NCBI GenBank assembly: GCA_035299305.1
Contig: DATGWV010000347.1
Coordinates: 1 to 13,713 of the forward strand
Origin: BJHL01 sp035299305
Lineage (GTDB): Bacteria > Planctomycetota > Phycisphaerae > Phycisphaerales > UBA1924
DNA: 13,713 bases
Direction: 5' to 3'
Below, one piece after another: positions 6,783-13,713 of this stretch. The notes under the pieces were generated by a model. That model saw nothing but the letters and a program-made list of their open reading frames with translations. It had not been told where the DNA came from and searched no databases. How positions within the stretch are numbered: position 1 is the first letter of the stretch; each line of letters starts with the position of its first letter. The position numbers and the translations under genes were made by a program.

Positions 6783-6800
6783 GACGATTCACCTTGGAGA

Positions 6801-7583
6801 TCAGGAGGCCTGACGGAACTTGGCGCGTGCGGGCGAGGGGATGAAGGCGAGCATCTTGTCGAGCGTGATGCGCGGGTTGTCGCCGGCTTGAATGGAGAGA
6901 ATGCCCTGGATCATCATTTCGCGGCTGAGAATTTCATCCGCGCTCTTGAGAGCCATCTTTTCGCCCATGGGGCCGCAGACGGCGTTGGCGATGAATGCGC
7001 CGTACAGGGTTGCACCGACGGCCAACTGCAGCGCGGCACCGAGTTCGCCGATGTCGGCAGTCGCGAGCTTGCCGAACATACCCAGCTGACCGATGAGCGT
7101 GCCGACCAGACCCCAGCCCGGGCCGTAGACCTTGACGAGGTCGAAGATCTTTTTACCGGCTTTGTGGCGTTCCTGCATCGCGAGCACTTCCATGCGAAGC
7201 ACGCCTTCGATGGCCCCGGGATCAACGCCGTCGATGGCCATCTTCATGCCAGCGGCGAGGAAGGGGTCTTTGATGTTGGCGGTTTCACTTTCGAGAGCGA
7301 GGATGCCGTCGCGGCGGGCCTTCTCGGCCAGCGTGTTCATGAGTTGAATGACTTCGGAGGCTTGCAGGCCGCTGCTGAACATGAACTTCTTGAGATAGCC
7401 CGGCAGGCACATGACCTTCTCGAGCGGCATGGACATGAAGACGACTGAGATCGAGCCACCGATGACCAGCAGCACGCCTTCAATCGAATAGAACATCATC
7501 CAGTTGCCGTGGGCCGTGTGGTGACACGCGATGCCCAGACACACTGCGCCGATGATGAGGCCGATGAGACTTGCTTTATCCAT
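6801..7583 (-). CDS. motA: Flagellar motor stator protein MotA
   Basis: The 260-residue product is the multi-pass stator subunit that couples ion flow to torque on FliG. Hydrophobic segments lie at about residues 5-21, 30-50, 153-172 and 186-205, the four-helix MotA layout, with the long cytoplasmic loop between helices 2 and 3. Functional residues are in place: Arg90/Arg91 and Glu98 in ARRDGILALE (the charges that contact FliG in E. coli), and Pro155 (YGPGWGLVG) and Pro205 (VCGPMGEK), corresponding to the two conserved prolines near the ion channel. The IGG and SMPLEKV segments are also typical. The start MDKASLIGLIIG at 7583 fits MotA N-termini. No strong ribosome site precedes it. motB follows 17 bases downstream, a standard stator operon. 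The ion used (H+ or Na+) cannot be told. Confidence 0.92.
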   Translation of the reverse strand: MDKASLIGLIIGAVCLGIACHHTAHGNWMMFYSIEGVLLVIGGSISVVFMSMPLEKVMCLPGYLKKFMFSSGLQASEVIQLMNTLAEKARRDGILALESETANIKDPFLAAGMKMAIDGVDPGAIEGVLRMEVLAMQERHKAGKKIFDLVKVYGPGWGLVGTLIGQLGMFGKLATADIGELGAALQLAVGATLYGAFIANAVCGPMGEKMALKSADEILSREMMIQGILSIQAGDNPRITLDKMLAFIPSPARAKFRQAS

Positions 7584-7804
7584 GACAGCGACTCACTCGT
7601 CTTCCAGAGGCGTGACCGCGCCGTCCACAGCGCGACACATCGGTGCATCGTCCAAGAAGCAGATCGAATGAAGTCGGGTCGGCGGTTATCGCGGGGAAGT
7701 GCGGAAGGAACGTTGCACGAAGGCGTGGGCCCGGGACAAACGCGCAAGACTCGCGCGACGCAGCGGACCTGCAGCGGGGTATTTGCCCGGGAAAACGCGA
7801 AAAG
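7584..7804 (-). other. Gap between truB and motA
   Basis: These 221 bases hold no credible gene. A weak hairpin (CGCGC/GCGCG, 7741-7745 with 7753-7757) is followed on the minus strand by TTTGT and could partly end truB transcription. A minus-strand GCGATAA at 7692-7686 resembles the -10 of flagellar sigma-28 promoters, but no matching -35 lies at the expected distance. The motAB promoter is probably here but cannot be placed. Confidence 0.3.
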
Positions 7805-8530
7805 TCAGATGGCGATCAAGTCGGCCTGCGCCAGCGAGGCGGGCAAACTGTCCATGGGGGTCGCGTCGCGCACGTGCCAGCGACCGACTTGCGTGCGGCG
7901 GAGGGCGATGAGCATGCCGCCAGTGTTCAGCGCGATTCCGAGGTCGCGCGCGATGCTGCGGATGTAGGTGCCTTTGCCGCAGGCGATGCGCACGCGAGCG
8001 GCGGGGAACTCATAGCTGAGTAGATCGACGGAGTGAACCGTGACTGGACGAGCCGCGAGCGCGACGGGCTTGCCTTCGCGCGCGAGGTCGTAGGCACGCT
8101 GGCCGCCGATGTGCAGAGCGCTGAAGTTGGGCGGGACCTGCATGATGGTGCCGACAAAGGTTGCGAGCGCGGTGCGCAGGGCGGCTTCGGTGGGCGGCGT
8201 GGGAATGTTGACAGGCGTGAGTTCGCCTTCGGCGTCGTCGGTGGTGGAGCGGTGCGCGAGATCGATGGTGGCTTCGTATTCCTTCTCGCCTGCCATGACG
8301 CTGTCGCAGAGTTTGGTGGCTTTGCCGACCATCACGACGAGCAGGCCGGTCGCCATGGGGTCGAGCGTGCCGCCATGACCGACTTTGATGCGTTTAGGTG
8401 CGCCGGCTTGGCGCAGCTTCCAGCGCACGCGGGCGCAGACGTCCATCGAGGTGGGGCCGGTGGGTTTGTCGACGAGCAAGAGGCCGGCGGGTGAGGGTGT
8501 TTCGCTTTGCGCGGCGGGAGAGTTGGTCAT
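7805..8530 (-). CDS. truB: tRNA pseudouridine(55) synthase TruB, short form
   Basis: TruB converts U55 to pseudouridine in the T-loop of most tRNAs. The 241-residue product has the family motifs in order: GLLLVDKPTGPTSMD (16-30), VGHGGTLDPMATGLLVV (50-66) with catalytic Asp57, KEYEATIDLAHRSTTDDAEG, and the later GKGTYIRSIARDLG. It ends soon after LRRTQVGRWHVRDATPMDSL, without the roughly 60-70-residue C-terminal (PUA-like) domain of E. coli TruB, which has 314 residues. GHGG replaces the commoner GHTG. The start is the ATG at 8530-8528, inside the TGA of the upstream glycosyltransferase (ATGA overlap), with GGAG nine bases upstream inside that gene. The frame is open far further upstream, but that is antisense of the glycosyltransferase. 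Co-translation with an unrelated envelope enzyme is a notable arrangement. Confidence 0.92.
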   Translation of the reverse strand: MTNSPAAQSETPSPAGLLLVDKPTGPTSMDVCARVRWKLRQAGAPKRIKVGHGGTLDPMATGLLVVMVGKATKLCDSVMAGEKEYEATIDLAHRSTTDDAEGELTPVNIPTPPTEAALRTALATFVGTIMQVPPNFSALHIGGQRAYDLAREGKPVALAARPVTVHSVDLLSYEFPAARVRIACGKGTYIRSIARDLGIALNTGGMLIALRRTQVGRWHVRDATPMDSLPASLAQADLIAI

Positions 8531-10419
8531 TTGGTCTGCTCCGCGCTGGTGGAAGAGAGTGGTTCGACACGCACGATGACGACCGTGACGCGCGAGCCGT
8601 TGCTGTAGTTGAAGCCGGATTCGCGCGAAAGTTCGCTCACGACGCGGCCTTGCGCGAGCGTGCGCAGTTGGGCGAGGCGTTCGCGCGGCTGGTCGTTGCG
8701 GGTTTCGATGAGGGCGACGAGTGCTGGCGTGTTCGTGTTGTGGGTGAGGAAGTCGCGCAGGCCGCGTTTCTCGCCGGCGTCTTCTTCGACGCGCCGGACT
8801 CTGCCGCGTGTGTTGAAGATGAGACTGTCTTCGTGGAACTCCCATGCTGCGATGGGCAATGTGCCGGCGGGGTCGGCGGCGAGGAGCGCGTTGGAAACGC
8901 GATGGCTGACCCAGACGGCTTGCGCGTGGGGCAGAATCGCGCAGAGCACGCACGAGAGGCTGAGCACTGTTGCGGTGCCGGTCAGGAGGAGTGCTCGCAG
9001 CGGTCGCTGCGCGAGCGCGGCGAGGGTGCCGGCGATGCACAAGGCCGTGGCGACTGTGCCGATGGTGATGGCGATGATCCAGACCCATTGCGGGGCTGCG
9101 ATGTCGGGCACTGCGCGGCGCAGGGCGAGCAGCAGACCCCATGGCGCGCCGCCCAGCGCGATGATGCCGACGATGCCCCAGATGACAAAGCCCGCTCGTG
9201 ATGCGGCTGCGCGCATGCCGTCAAAGCGGCCTTCGCTGGCGCGCAGCACGAGGCGCGCGGTGAGTAGCGCGAGCGCCGGGTAGAGCGGCATCGGGTAGTG
9301 GGGGAGTTTGGTTGCGATGAGCTCGAAGATGATCCAACTGGGGATGATCCAGCCCAGCAGGAAAAGATCGCGATCTTGCGTGGGGATGCGCGCAAGTAGA
9401 CGGGCGGCGAGGCTGGGACGAGGGGACGCGGTCGTAGCGTGCGTTGGTGCGCGAAATGCGTGCAGGATGGCGGCGCCCGTGAGCAGCGAGCCCGGGAAAA
9501 AAAGTGCGACGAGCAGCAGCAGGTGATATCCCGGCGGCAGGTAGCTGCGCTCCATGGGCTGCACGCTGCGGCCCAGCGTCTCGCGATGGATGATGTCGAG
9601 ATACTCGCGCCAGCCGACTTGCTGCGCGACCGCAGCGACCCACGGCAGCACGCACGCCAGTGCAACGATGGCGGCGAGGGCGGTCATCGCGCATGCGTGC
9701 GCGCTTGGCACGCGGCGCTTGCCCACGAGCCACATGCACGCGGTGCATGCGGCGATCATGGGCGTGAGCGGACCTTTGGCGAGGATGCCCAGGCCCATCG
9801 CAAGGCCCACGAGTGCGGCTTTGGCGAATGTCGGCTCGCGCAGGCATCGCCACAGGGCCCACTGCGTGAGCACGACGGTGAGCAAGAGCAACTGATCGCT
9901 GCGTGCCTGATGCGCGTCGAAGATGACGAGCGGGCAGATGGCGAGCAACGCCGCGGCGAGCCAGGCGGCGCGGGCGTCCATCATTTCGCGACCGAGTTTC
10001 CATGTGGCGAGGACGGCGAGGATGGTGCAGAGGACGCCCGGCACGCGGTACATCCAGATCGCGTCGCGCGAGACATCGCCCCGTGTGAACGCTTGTGCGC
10101 TGGCGGACTGCAACCAATAGATGAGCGGCGGTTTGTTGAGGCGCGGGCGGTCTTGCACGCGCGGGACGATGTAGTCGCCGCTTTCGATCATTTGGCGCGA
10201 GGCCTGCACGAAGCGGGATTCATCGCGATCGATCGCGGGCAACTGCCACAACCCGGGCAGGAGCACGCACAGGCAGAGGGCGATGAGGCCCAGGCCGCCT
10301 CGCCATGACGCGGCCCATGCGCCGTTGCCTCGTGCCGCTCCCAGCAGCAGCGAGCGCGTGCTGTCGCCCCGACCTGTCGCGGGGTTGCGAGCGAAAAGTG
10401 CATCCGGAAACCAGCGCAT
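8527..10419 (-). CDS. ArnT/PMT-type membrane glycosyltransferase
   Basis: The 630-residue product belongs to the GT-C membrane glycosyltransferases (PMT/ArnT group), which move a sugar from a polyprenyl-phosphate donor to a lipid or protein on the outer side of the cytoplasmic membrane. After a 40-residue N-terminus and a first membrane helix (about 42-60) comes PAIDRDESRF (61-70), the acidic first-loop motif carrying the likely catalytic Asp/Glu. RPRLNKPPLIYWL (91-103) matches the KPPL-YW motif of ArnT. GLGILAKGPL is also typical. About a dozen hydrophobic segments follow, and the last 120 residues form a soluble domain. The acceptor cannot be deduced, and the lack of pmr/arn neighbours argues against naming it arnT. 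The ATG at 10419 has no clear ribosome site. truB overlaps its stop codon, and der diverges 71 bases upstream. Confidence 0.87.
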   Translation of the reverse strand: MRWFPDALFARNPATGRGDSTRSLLLGAARGNGAWAASWRGGLGLIALCLCVLLPGLWQLPAIDRDESRFVQASRQMIESGDYIVPRVQDRPRLNKPPLIYWLQSASAQAFTRGDVSRDAIWMYRVPGVLCTILAVLATWKLGREMMDARAAWLAAALLAICPLVIFDAHQARSDQLLLLTVVLTQWALWRCLREPTFAKAALVGLAMGLGILAKGPLTPMIAACTACMWLVGKRRVPSAHACAMTALAAIVALACVLPWVAAVAQQVGWREYLDIIHRETLGRSVQPMERSYLPPGYHLLLLVALFFPGSLLTGAAILHAFRAPTHATTASPRPSLAARLLARIPTQDRDLFLLGWIIPSWIIFELIATKLPHYPMPLYPALALLTARLVLRASEGRFDGMRAAASRAGFVIWGIVGIIALGGAPWGLLLALRRAVPDIAAPQWVWIIAITIGTVATALCIAGTLAALAQRPLRALLLTGTATVLSLSCVLCAILPHAQAVWVSHRVSNALLAADPAGTLPIAAWEFHEDSLIFNTRGRVRRVEEDAGEKRGLRDFLTHNTNTPALVALIETRNDQPRERLAQLRTLAQGRVVSELSRESGFNYSNGSRVTVVIVRVEPLSSTSAEQTK

Positions 10420-10490
10420 CAGGCCACGGTACGCGGCAAATACCCATCGGCGGCCCGCGCAATGCGCGCACCGGGCTCATACCTTGGCTC
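10420..10490. other. Divergent region between the glycosyltransferase and der
   Basis: This 71-base stretch must drive or lie between promoters of two divergent genes. It contains a small hairpin CGCGC-AAT-GCGCG (10456-10468) within a longer GC-rich repeat (GCCC near 10453, GGGC near 10473). No convincing -35/-10 pair or Shine-Dalgarno site for der is visible. Confidence 0.3.
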
Positions 10491-12548
10491 ATGCTTCCTC
10501 GTGTCGCCATCGTCGGTCGGCCCAATGCCGGCAAGTCCAGTCTCATGAACATGATCGCGAAGGCGAAGGTGTCGATCGTCGATCCCACGCCGGGCGTGAC
10601 GCGCGATCGCGTTTCGGCGATTGTCGAGCTCGAAGCGCCCACAAAAGGTGACGATGAGGGCAAGACGATTGAGTTCATGGACACGGGCGGCTTTGGCGTG
10701 TACGTGGCGGAGGGTGGCCGGTACGACGAGATTGGTAACGATCTCGCGAAGCTGACTGACAGCATTGAGTTTCAGATTGCAAAGGCTGTGGAAGGGGCGG
10801 ACTTGATTTTGTTCGCGATTGACGCGCAGGCGGGCATCACGCCGGCGGATGAACAGATTGCGCGCATGTTGCGCGAGGGCGGGTTCCGCAAGCGGCTGCG
10901 CGCGGGTGAGCAGCCTGCGCCGGGCGCGAACAAGAAGACGCCGCCTGTGCGGATCATCGCGACCAAGGTTGATGGTCCGCGGTGGGAAGCGCACGCGGCG
11001 GAGTTGTCGGCGCTGGGGTTTGGCGAGCCCATCATGGTCTCGGCGAAGAACAACTACATGCGCCGTGAGTTTCTCGACACGATCTACAACCTCGTGCCCA
11101 AGGCCAGCGCGGAGGACGCGCAGCAGGTGCGGGCGGATTTGATGCTGGCCATCATCGGTAAGCGCAACGCGGGCAAGAGCACGCTTATCAACACGCTGGC
11201 GGGCGAGCAGCGCGTCATCGCGAGCGAAGTGCCCGGTACGACGCGCGATGCGATTGACGTGCGATTTGAGATGGACGGGCGGAGCGTTGTGGCGATTGAT
11301 ACCGCCGGGTTGCGACGCAAACGCAGCTTTCAGAACATGATCGAGGAGTTTGCGTTTGACCGCGTGAAGCGCAGCGTGGACCGCTGCGATGTGGTGATTC
11401 TGCTGATTGATGCGACGGAGAAGATCAGCCAGGTGGACGAGCAACTGGCGATGCTGGCGCAGAAGAGCTTCAAGCCGTGCGTGATCGTCGTGAACAAGTG
11501 GGATATGGCCCAGGGTCGGCGCAACGACAAGGGCGAGATCGTGACGCCCAAGCACTTTGAAACGTACATCCGCAACGAGCTGCGCGGCTTGTGGTACGCG
11601 CCCATCAGCTTTATCAGCGGCGCGAGCGGGTTGAACGTGCGGCGCACGATTGATCTTGCGTTTGAAATGGTCGAGCAGGCTCGTGAGCGCGTGACGACGG
11701 GCAAGCTCAATCGCATGGTGCGCAGCATCATTGATGAACGCGGCCCGGCGGACTTGCGCGGGCGATTCGCCAAGCTCTTCTATGTCGCGCAGACGGGCGT
11801 GGAGCCGCCGACGATCACCATGGTCGTCAATCACCCCGAGATGTTCACGGCCAACTACATGCGGTTCCTGACCAATCGCTTCCGCGAGGAATTGCCCTTT
11901 ACGGAAGTGCCTCTGCGGATCGTCGTGCGTGCACGCCGGCAGCGCGAGGATGATTTGGTGTCGGCGGAAGAGGGCGGCGAAGGCGCGACGATTCGTGTGG
12001 CGCGTGGTCGCAAGGGTGTGAGCGAGCGACTGACGGGGAACCTTGCGCTGGGCGAGGAAGATGATCGCTGGTTGAGCGATGAGTTTTCGGTGGCCGCGCC
12101 GGGTGGCGTGGAAAGCGGCGAAGAGGCTGAGGGCGATGATGTGCCTTCGGCGGCGGATCTTCGCAAGCCTGCGAAGGGCCGTAAGAGCGACCACGAGGGC
12201 TTTGATGATGTCGATGACACCAGCGACATGGACTTTGATGATGGCGACGCGGGTGATGATGCTCGCGCGTTGATGGATGATTTTGACAAGCCGGCGGCGA
12301 AACCGGGCAAGCCGCAGGCGGTGGGCAAGCCCACCGCGAAGCAGGCGGAGGCGGCCGAGAAGCCCGTGGCTGAGAAGAAGACTGCAACCAAGAAAGCCGC
12401 GAAGAAGGCAGCGAAGCCTGCTGCGAAGAAAGCGGCGGGTAAGGCCTCGACGAAGCCTGCCAAGGCAACAAAGAAGGTTGTAAAGAAGGCGGCGAAGAAG
12501 CCAGCGGCCAAGAAGGCTGCGAAGAAGAAGGTCAGCAAGAAGAAGTGA
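10491..12548 (+). CDS. der: Ribosome assembly GTPase Der (EngA) with acidic and histone H1-like tail
   Basis: Der acts in large-subunit ribosome assembly through two tandem GTPase domains and a KH-like domain. Domain 1 shows GRPNAGKSS (9-17), TPGVTRDR, DTGG (64-67), TKVD (158-161, where NKxD is usual) and SAK (184-186); a Pro/Lys-rich insertion lies at about 130-150. Domain 2 has GKRNAGKST from residue 223, PGTTRDA, DTAG (270-273) and NKWD (335-338). The KH-like domain spans about 403-481 and ends PLRIVVRARR. Normal Der stops there (about 440-490 residues); this one has 685. Residues about 485-598 are acidic, and the last 86 contain 32 Lys and 26 Ala in KKAAKKA-type repeats like histone H1 tails. 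The ATG at 10491 gives the standard Der N-terminus although the frame stays open upstream. No ribosome site is visible. Confidence 0.93.
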   Translation: MLPRVAIVGRPNAGKSSLMNMIAKAKVSIVDPTPGVTRDRVSAIVELEAPTKGDDEGKTIEFMDTGGFGVYVAEGGRYDEIGNDLAKLTDSIEFQIAKAVEGADLILFAIDAQAGITPADEQIARMLREGGFRKRLRAGEQPAPGANKKTPPVRIIATKVDGPRWEAHAAELSALGFGEPIMVSAKNNYMRREFLDTIYNLVPKASAEDAQQVRADLMLAIIGKRNAGKSTLINTLAGEQRVIASEVPGTTRDAIDVRFEMDGRSVVAIDTAGLRRKRSFQNMIEEFAFDRVKRSVDRCDVVILLIDATEKISQVDEQLAMLAQKSFKPCVIVVNKWDMAQGRRNDKGEIVTPKHFETYIRNELRGLWYAPISFISGASGLNVRRTIDLAFEMVEQARERVTTGKLNRMVRSIIDERGPADLRGRFAKLFYVAQTGVEPPTITMVVNHPEMFTANYMRFLTNRFREELPFTEVPLRIVVRARRQREDDLVSAEEGGEGATIRVARGRKGVSERLTGNLALGEEDDRWLSDEFSVAAPGGVESGEEAEGDDVPSAADLRKPAKGRKSDHEGFDDVDDTSDMDFDDGDAGDDARALMDDFDKPAAKPGKPQAVGKPTAKQAEAAEKPVAEKKTATKKAAKKAAKPAAKKAAGKASTKPAKATKKVVKKAAKKPAAKKAAKKKVSKKK

Positions 12549-12572
12549 TTGCGGCTTGATGCTGACGGTCGC

Positions 12573-13703
12573 TTACGCGGCTCGCGCGGGCGAGGTCGGT
12601 AGCGGCTGGGGCACTTCGGGCAGCCACGGCATGAGGATGCGCGGCGCGTTGCGGCGTGGACGTGTGCTGCGCGCGAAGAACTTGGTCAGCAGGTCGCCTG
12701 TCGCCAGCGAGCCGATGACCAAGGCCTGCGGGCGATCGGTTTCGTGCACGATTTCGACGCCTAGCTCGTGCAGGGCGCGGGCGATGATGCGGGCGTCGGG
12801 ACCGGCGTCGGTGATGGCGATGCGGGTGATGTCGTGCGTGGCGAGTTGCTGGGAGAGCGCGTCGCGGGCGGTGGCGAGGCCGGTCAGTTCGTCCCACACC
12901 ATCGTCGGCAGGGGGTCGCGGAGAAGCTGCTCGCGCTCGCGGCGGAACTTGCGAACACCGGCGGCGGCCAATCGCACATTGCCGGCCCGCGCGGCGATGG
13001 CTCGGGCGCGAGCGCGGGCAAGCCGCAGACTTTCGTGCTGATCAGCGACAGGTGCGTACTGGTACACAAAGCTGAGCAGTTCGCGTGAGAACCGCACCGC
13101 GCGGCGCGGATCGGGCGTCGTTGTGCTGGCTTCTCGCACGGCGAGCAGTCGCGGATCCATGATGATGCGCAGTCCTGCGCGAAGCAAACGCGCTGACAGG
13201 TGCATCTCGGCGACCTCGCTGCGATACATGCTCGCGTAGCCGCCCAGTGATTGAATGAGCTGCGGACGCACGGCGACGCAGCCCCGCGTGATGCCGGTGG
13301 GCAGGCCGCCTCGCATGCGCTTGCGGGGTTCGCCAGCGCGAGAGACGGCAAAGAGATCGGGCGTGACGCAAGCGATGTGCTGGGGCCAGTCGATGAGCGC
13401 GTCGAGCCAGCCGTCGCCTGCGGGGCAGGTGCGGTGATCGAGCAGCAGCGCCCAGTCGCAGGTGCGCGAGAGGGCGGAGAGGCCGGCATCCCACGCGGCT
13501 CGTGCGTGGCGTTGGGGCAGCACGACGGAATGGACCGGCACGTCGGCGAGTTCGCGCGGGGGCACGAGCCGGACGTGCGATGCGTCATCGACGACGACGA
13601 CTTCGCTGCCCAGCGTGATGGCTGGTGATTGCGCAAGGCGGCGCAGCGTGCGCTGGAGTTGCGCGGGTTTGTTGCGCGACACGATGACGAATGACAGCTT
13701 CAC
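12573..13703 (-). CDS. Family 2 glycosyltransferase with extra C-terminal domain
   Basis: The 376-residue product starts MKLSFVIVSRNKPAQLQRTL, the classic GT2 (GT-A fold) beginning, followed by EVVVVDDAS (34-42) with Asp39/Asp40 for nucleotide-sugar binding. The position of the metal-binding DxD reads LLLDHRT (87-92), keeping Asp89 but not the second Asp. EVAEMHLSARLLRAG (163-177) resembles the later ED-x-D/LS-R motif. After an Arg/Ala-rich helical stretch (about 225-262), residues about 290-365 (ITRIAITDAGPDARIIARAL, then QALVIGS) look like a separate Rossmann-type domain. No membrane helix or signal peptide is visible, so it acts in the cytoplasm, perhaps on surface polysaccharide; the substrate is unknown. 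The start is GTG at 13703-13701, supported by GGGAGG four bases upstream. It converges on der with a 24-base gap and no obvious terminator. Confidence 0.85.
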   Translation of the reverse strand: MKLSFVIVSRNKPAQLQRTLRRLAQSPAITLGSEVVVVDDASHVRLVPPRELADVPVHSVVLPQRHARAAWDAGLSALSRTCDWALLLDHRTCPAGDGWLDALIDWPQHIACVTPDLFAVSRAGEPRKRMRGGLPTGITRGCVAVRPQLIQSLGGYASMYRSEVAEMHLSARLLRAGLRIIMDPRLLAVREASTTTPDPRRAVRFSRELLSFVYQYAPVADQHESLRLARARARAIAARAGNVRLAAAGVRKFRREREQLLRDPLPTMVWDELTGLATARDALSQQLATHDITRIAITDAGPDARIIARALHELGVEIVHETDRPQALVIGSLATGDLLTKFFARSTRPRRNAPRILMPWLPEVPQPLPTSPARAA

Positions 13704-13707
13704 GACG

Positions 13708-13713
13708 CCTCCC
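13708..13713 (-). promoter_or_regulatory. Ribosome binding site fixing a GTG start
   Basis: On the minus strand this reads GGGAGG, four bases before the GTG at 13703-13701. It supports GTG as the start of the glycosyltransferase. The site is at the very edge of the window. Confidence 0.7.

Noticed and set aside
7686..7692. Sigma-28 flagellar promoter before motA
   Set aside because: GCGATAA resembles the -10 part, but no TAAA-like -35 lies at the required spacing, so the promoter is not called.
7715..7735. Sigma-54 promoter before motA
   Set aside because: The GG and GC elements of the -24/-12 pattern do not fall at the required distance on the minus strand.
10419..12194. 591-codon minus-strand open frame opposite der
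   Set aside because: It is an Arg/His/Leu-rich shadow of der, whose GTPase motifs prove the plus-strand reading; GC-rich DNA commonly gives such frames.
1..13713. CRISPR array, transposon, prophage, toxin-antitoxin or tRNA gene
   Set aside because: No spaced direct repeats, transposase or integrase motifs, terminal inverted repeats, small paired toxin-like genes or tRNA T-loop patterns were seen.

Overview
The window is a GC-rich bacterial chromosome segment that looks like ordinary core genome. No rRNA, tRNA, CRISPR array, transposase, integrase or phage gene was seen. The organism is most likely a planctomycete, plausibly of the Phycisphaerae. This is inferred from the stand-alone DUF3553-type protein, the weak or absent Shine-Dalgarno sites at several genes, the lysine/alanine-rich tail on a housekeeping GTPase, and the isolated motA-motB pair. 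It is not proven by any marker gene here.

Left part (1-2323). The minus strand carries the start of a secreted protein that runs off the window edge, with a promoter-like element and a strong ribosome binding site. Further right on the same strand lies rpoZ (RNA polymerase omega), followed by a terminator-like hairpin. Divergent from rpoZ, on the plus strand, are a DUF3553-domain protein and a small coiled-coil protein. A 322-base gene-free stretch follows and ends in a very clear intrinsic terminator only 21 bases before the next start codon.

Middle part (2324-5917). Three plus-strand genes of unknown function sit close together: a 678-residue exported protein with two similar halves, a polytopic membrane protein, and a 101-residue protein whose GTG start overlaps the previous stop. 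They look like one transcription unit working at the cell envelope.

Middle-right part (5943-10419, minus strand). In transcription order this is an ArnT/PMT-type membrane glycosyltransferase, truB (tRNA pseudouridine-55 synthase, start overlapping the previous stop), then after a 221-base gap motA and motB (flagellar stator). MotB has an unusual histidine/glycine-rich cytoplasmic head and lacks a usual peptidoglycan-contact aspartate.

Right part (10491-13703). der (EngA), a double-GTPase ribosome assembly factor, diverges from the glycosyltransferase. It carries a roughly 200-residue extension: an acidic stretch followed by a histone H1-like Lys/Ala tail. Converging on it is a family 2 glycosyltransferase with a degenerate DxD motif and an extra C-terminal domain.

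I found no defence system or other clearly new multi-gene machine. The best candidates for follow-up are the Der-H1-like fusion, the leader/terminator ahead of position 2324, the uncharacterised three-gene envelope cluster and the atypical MotB.
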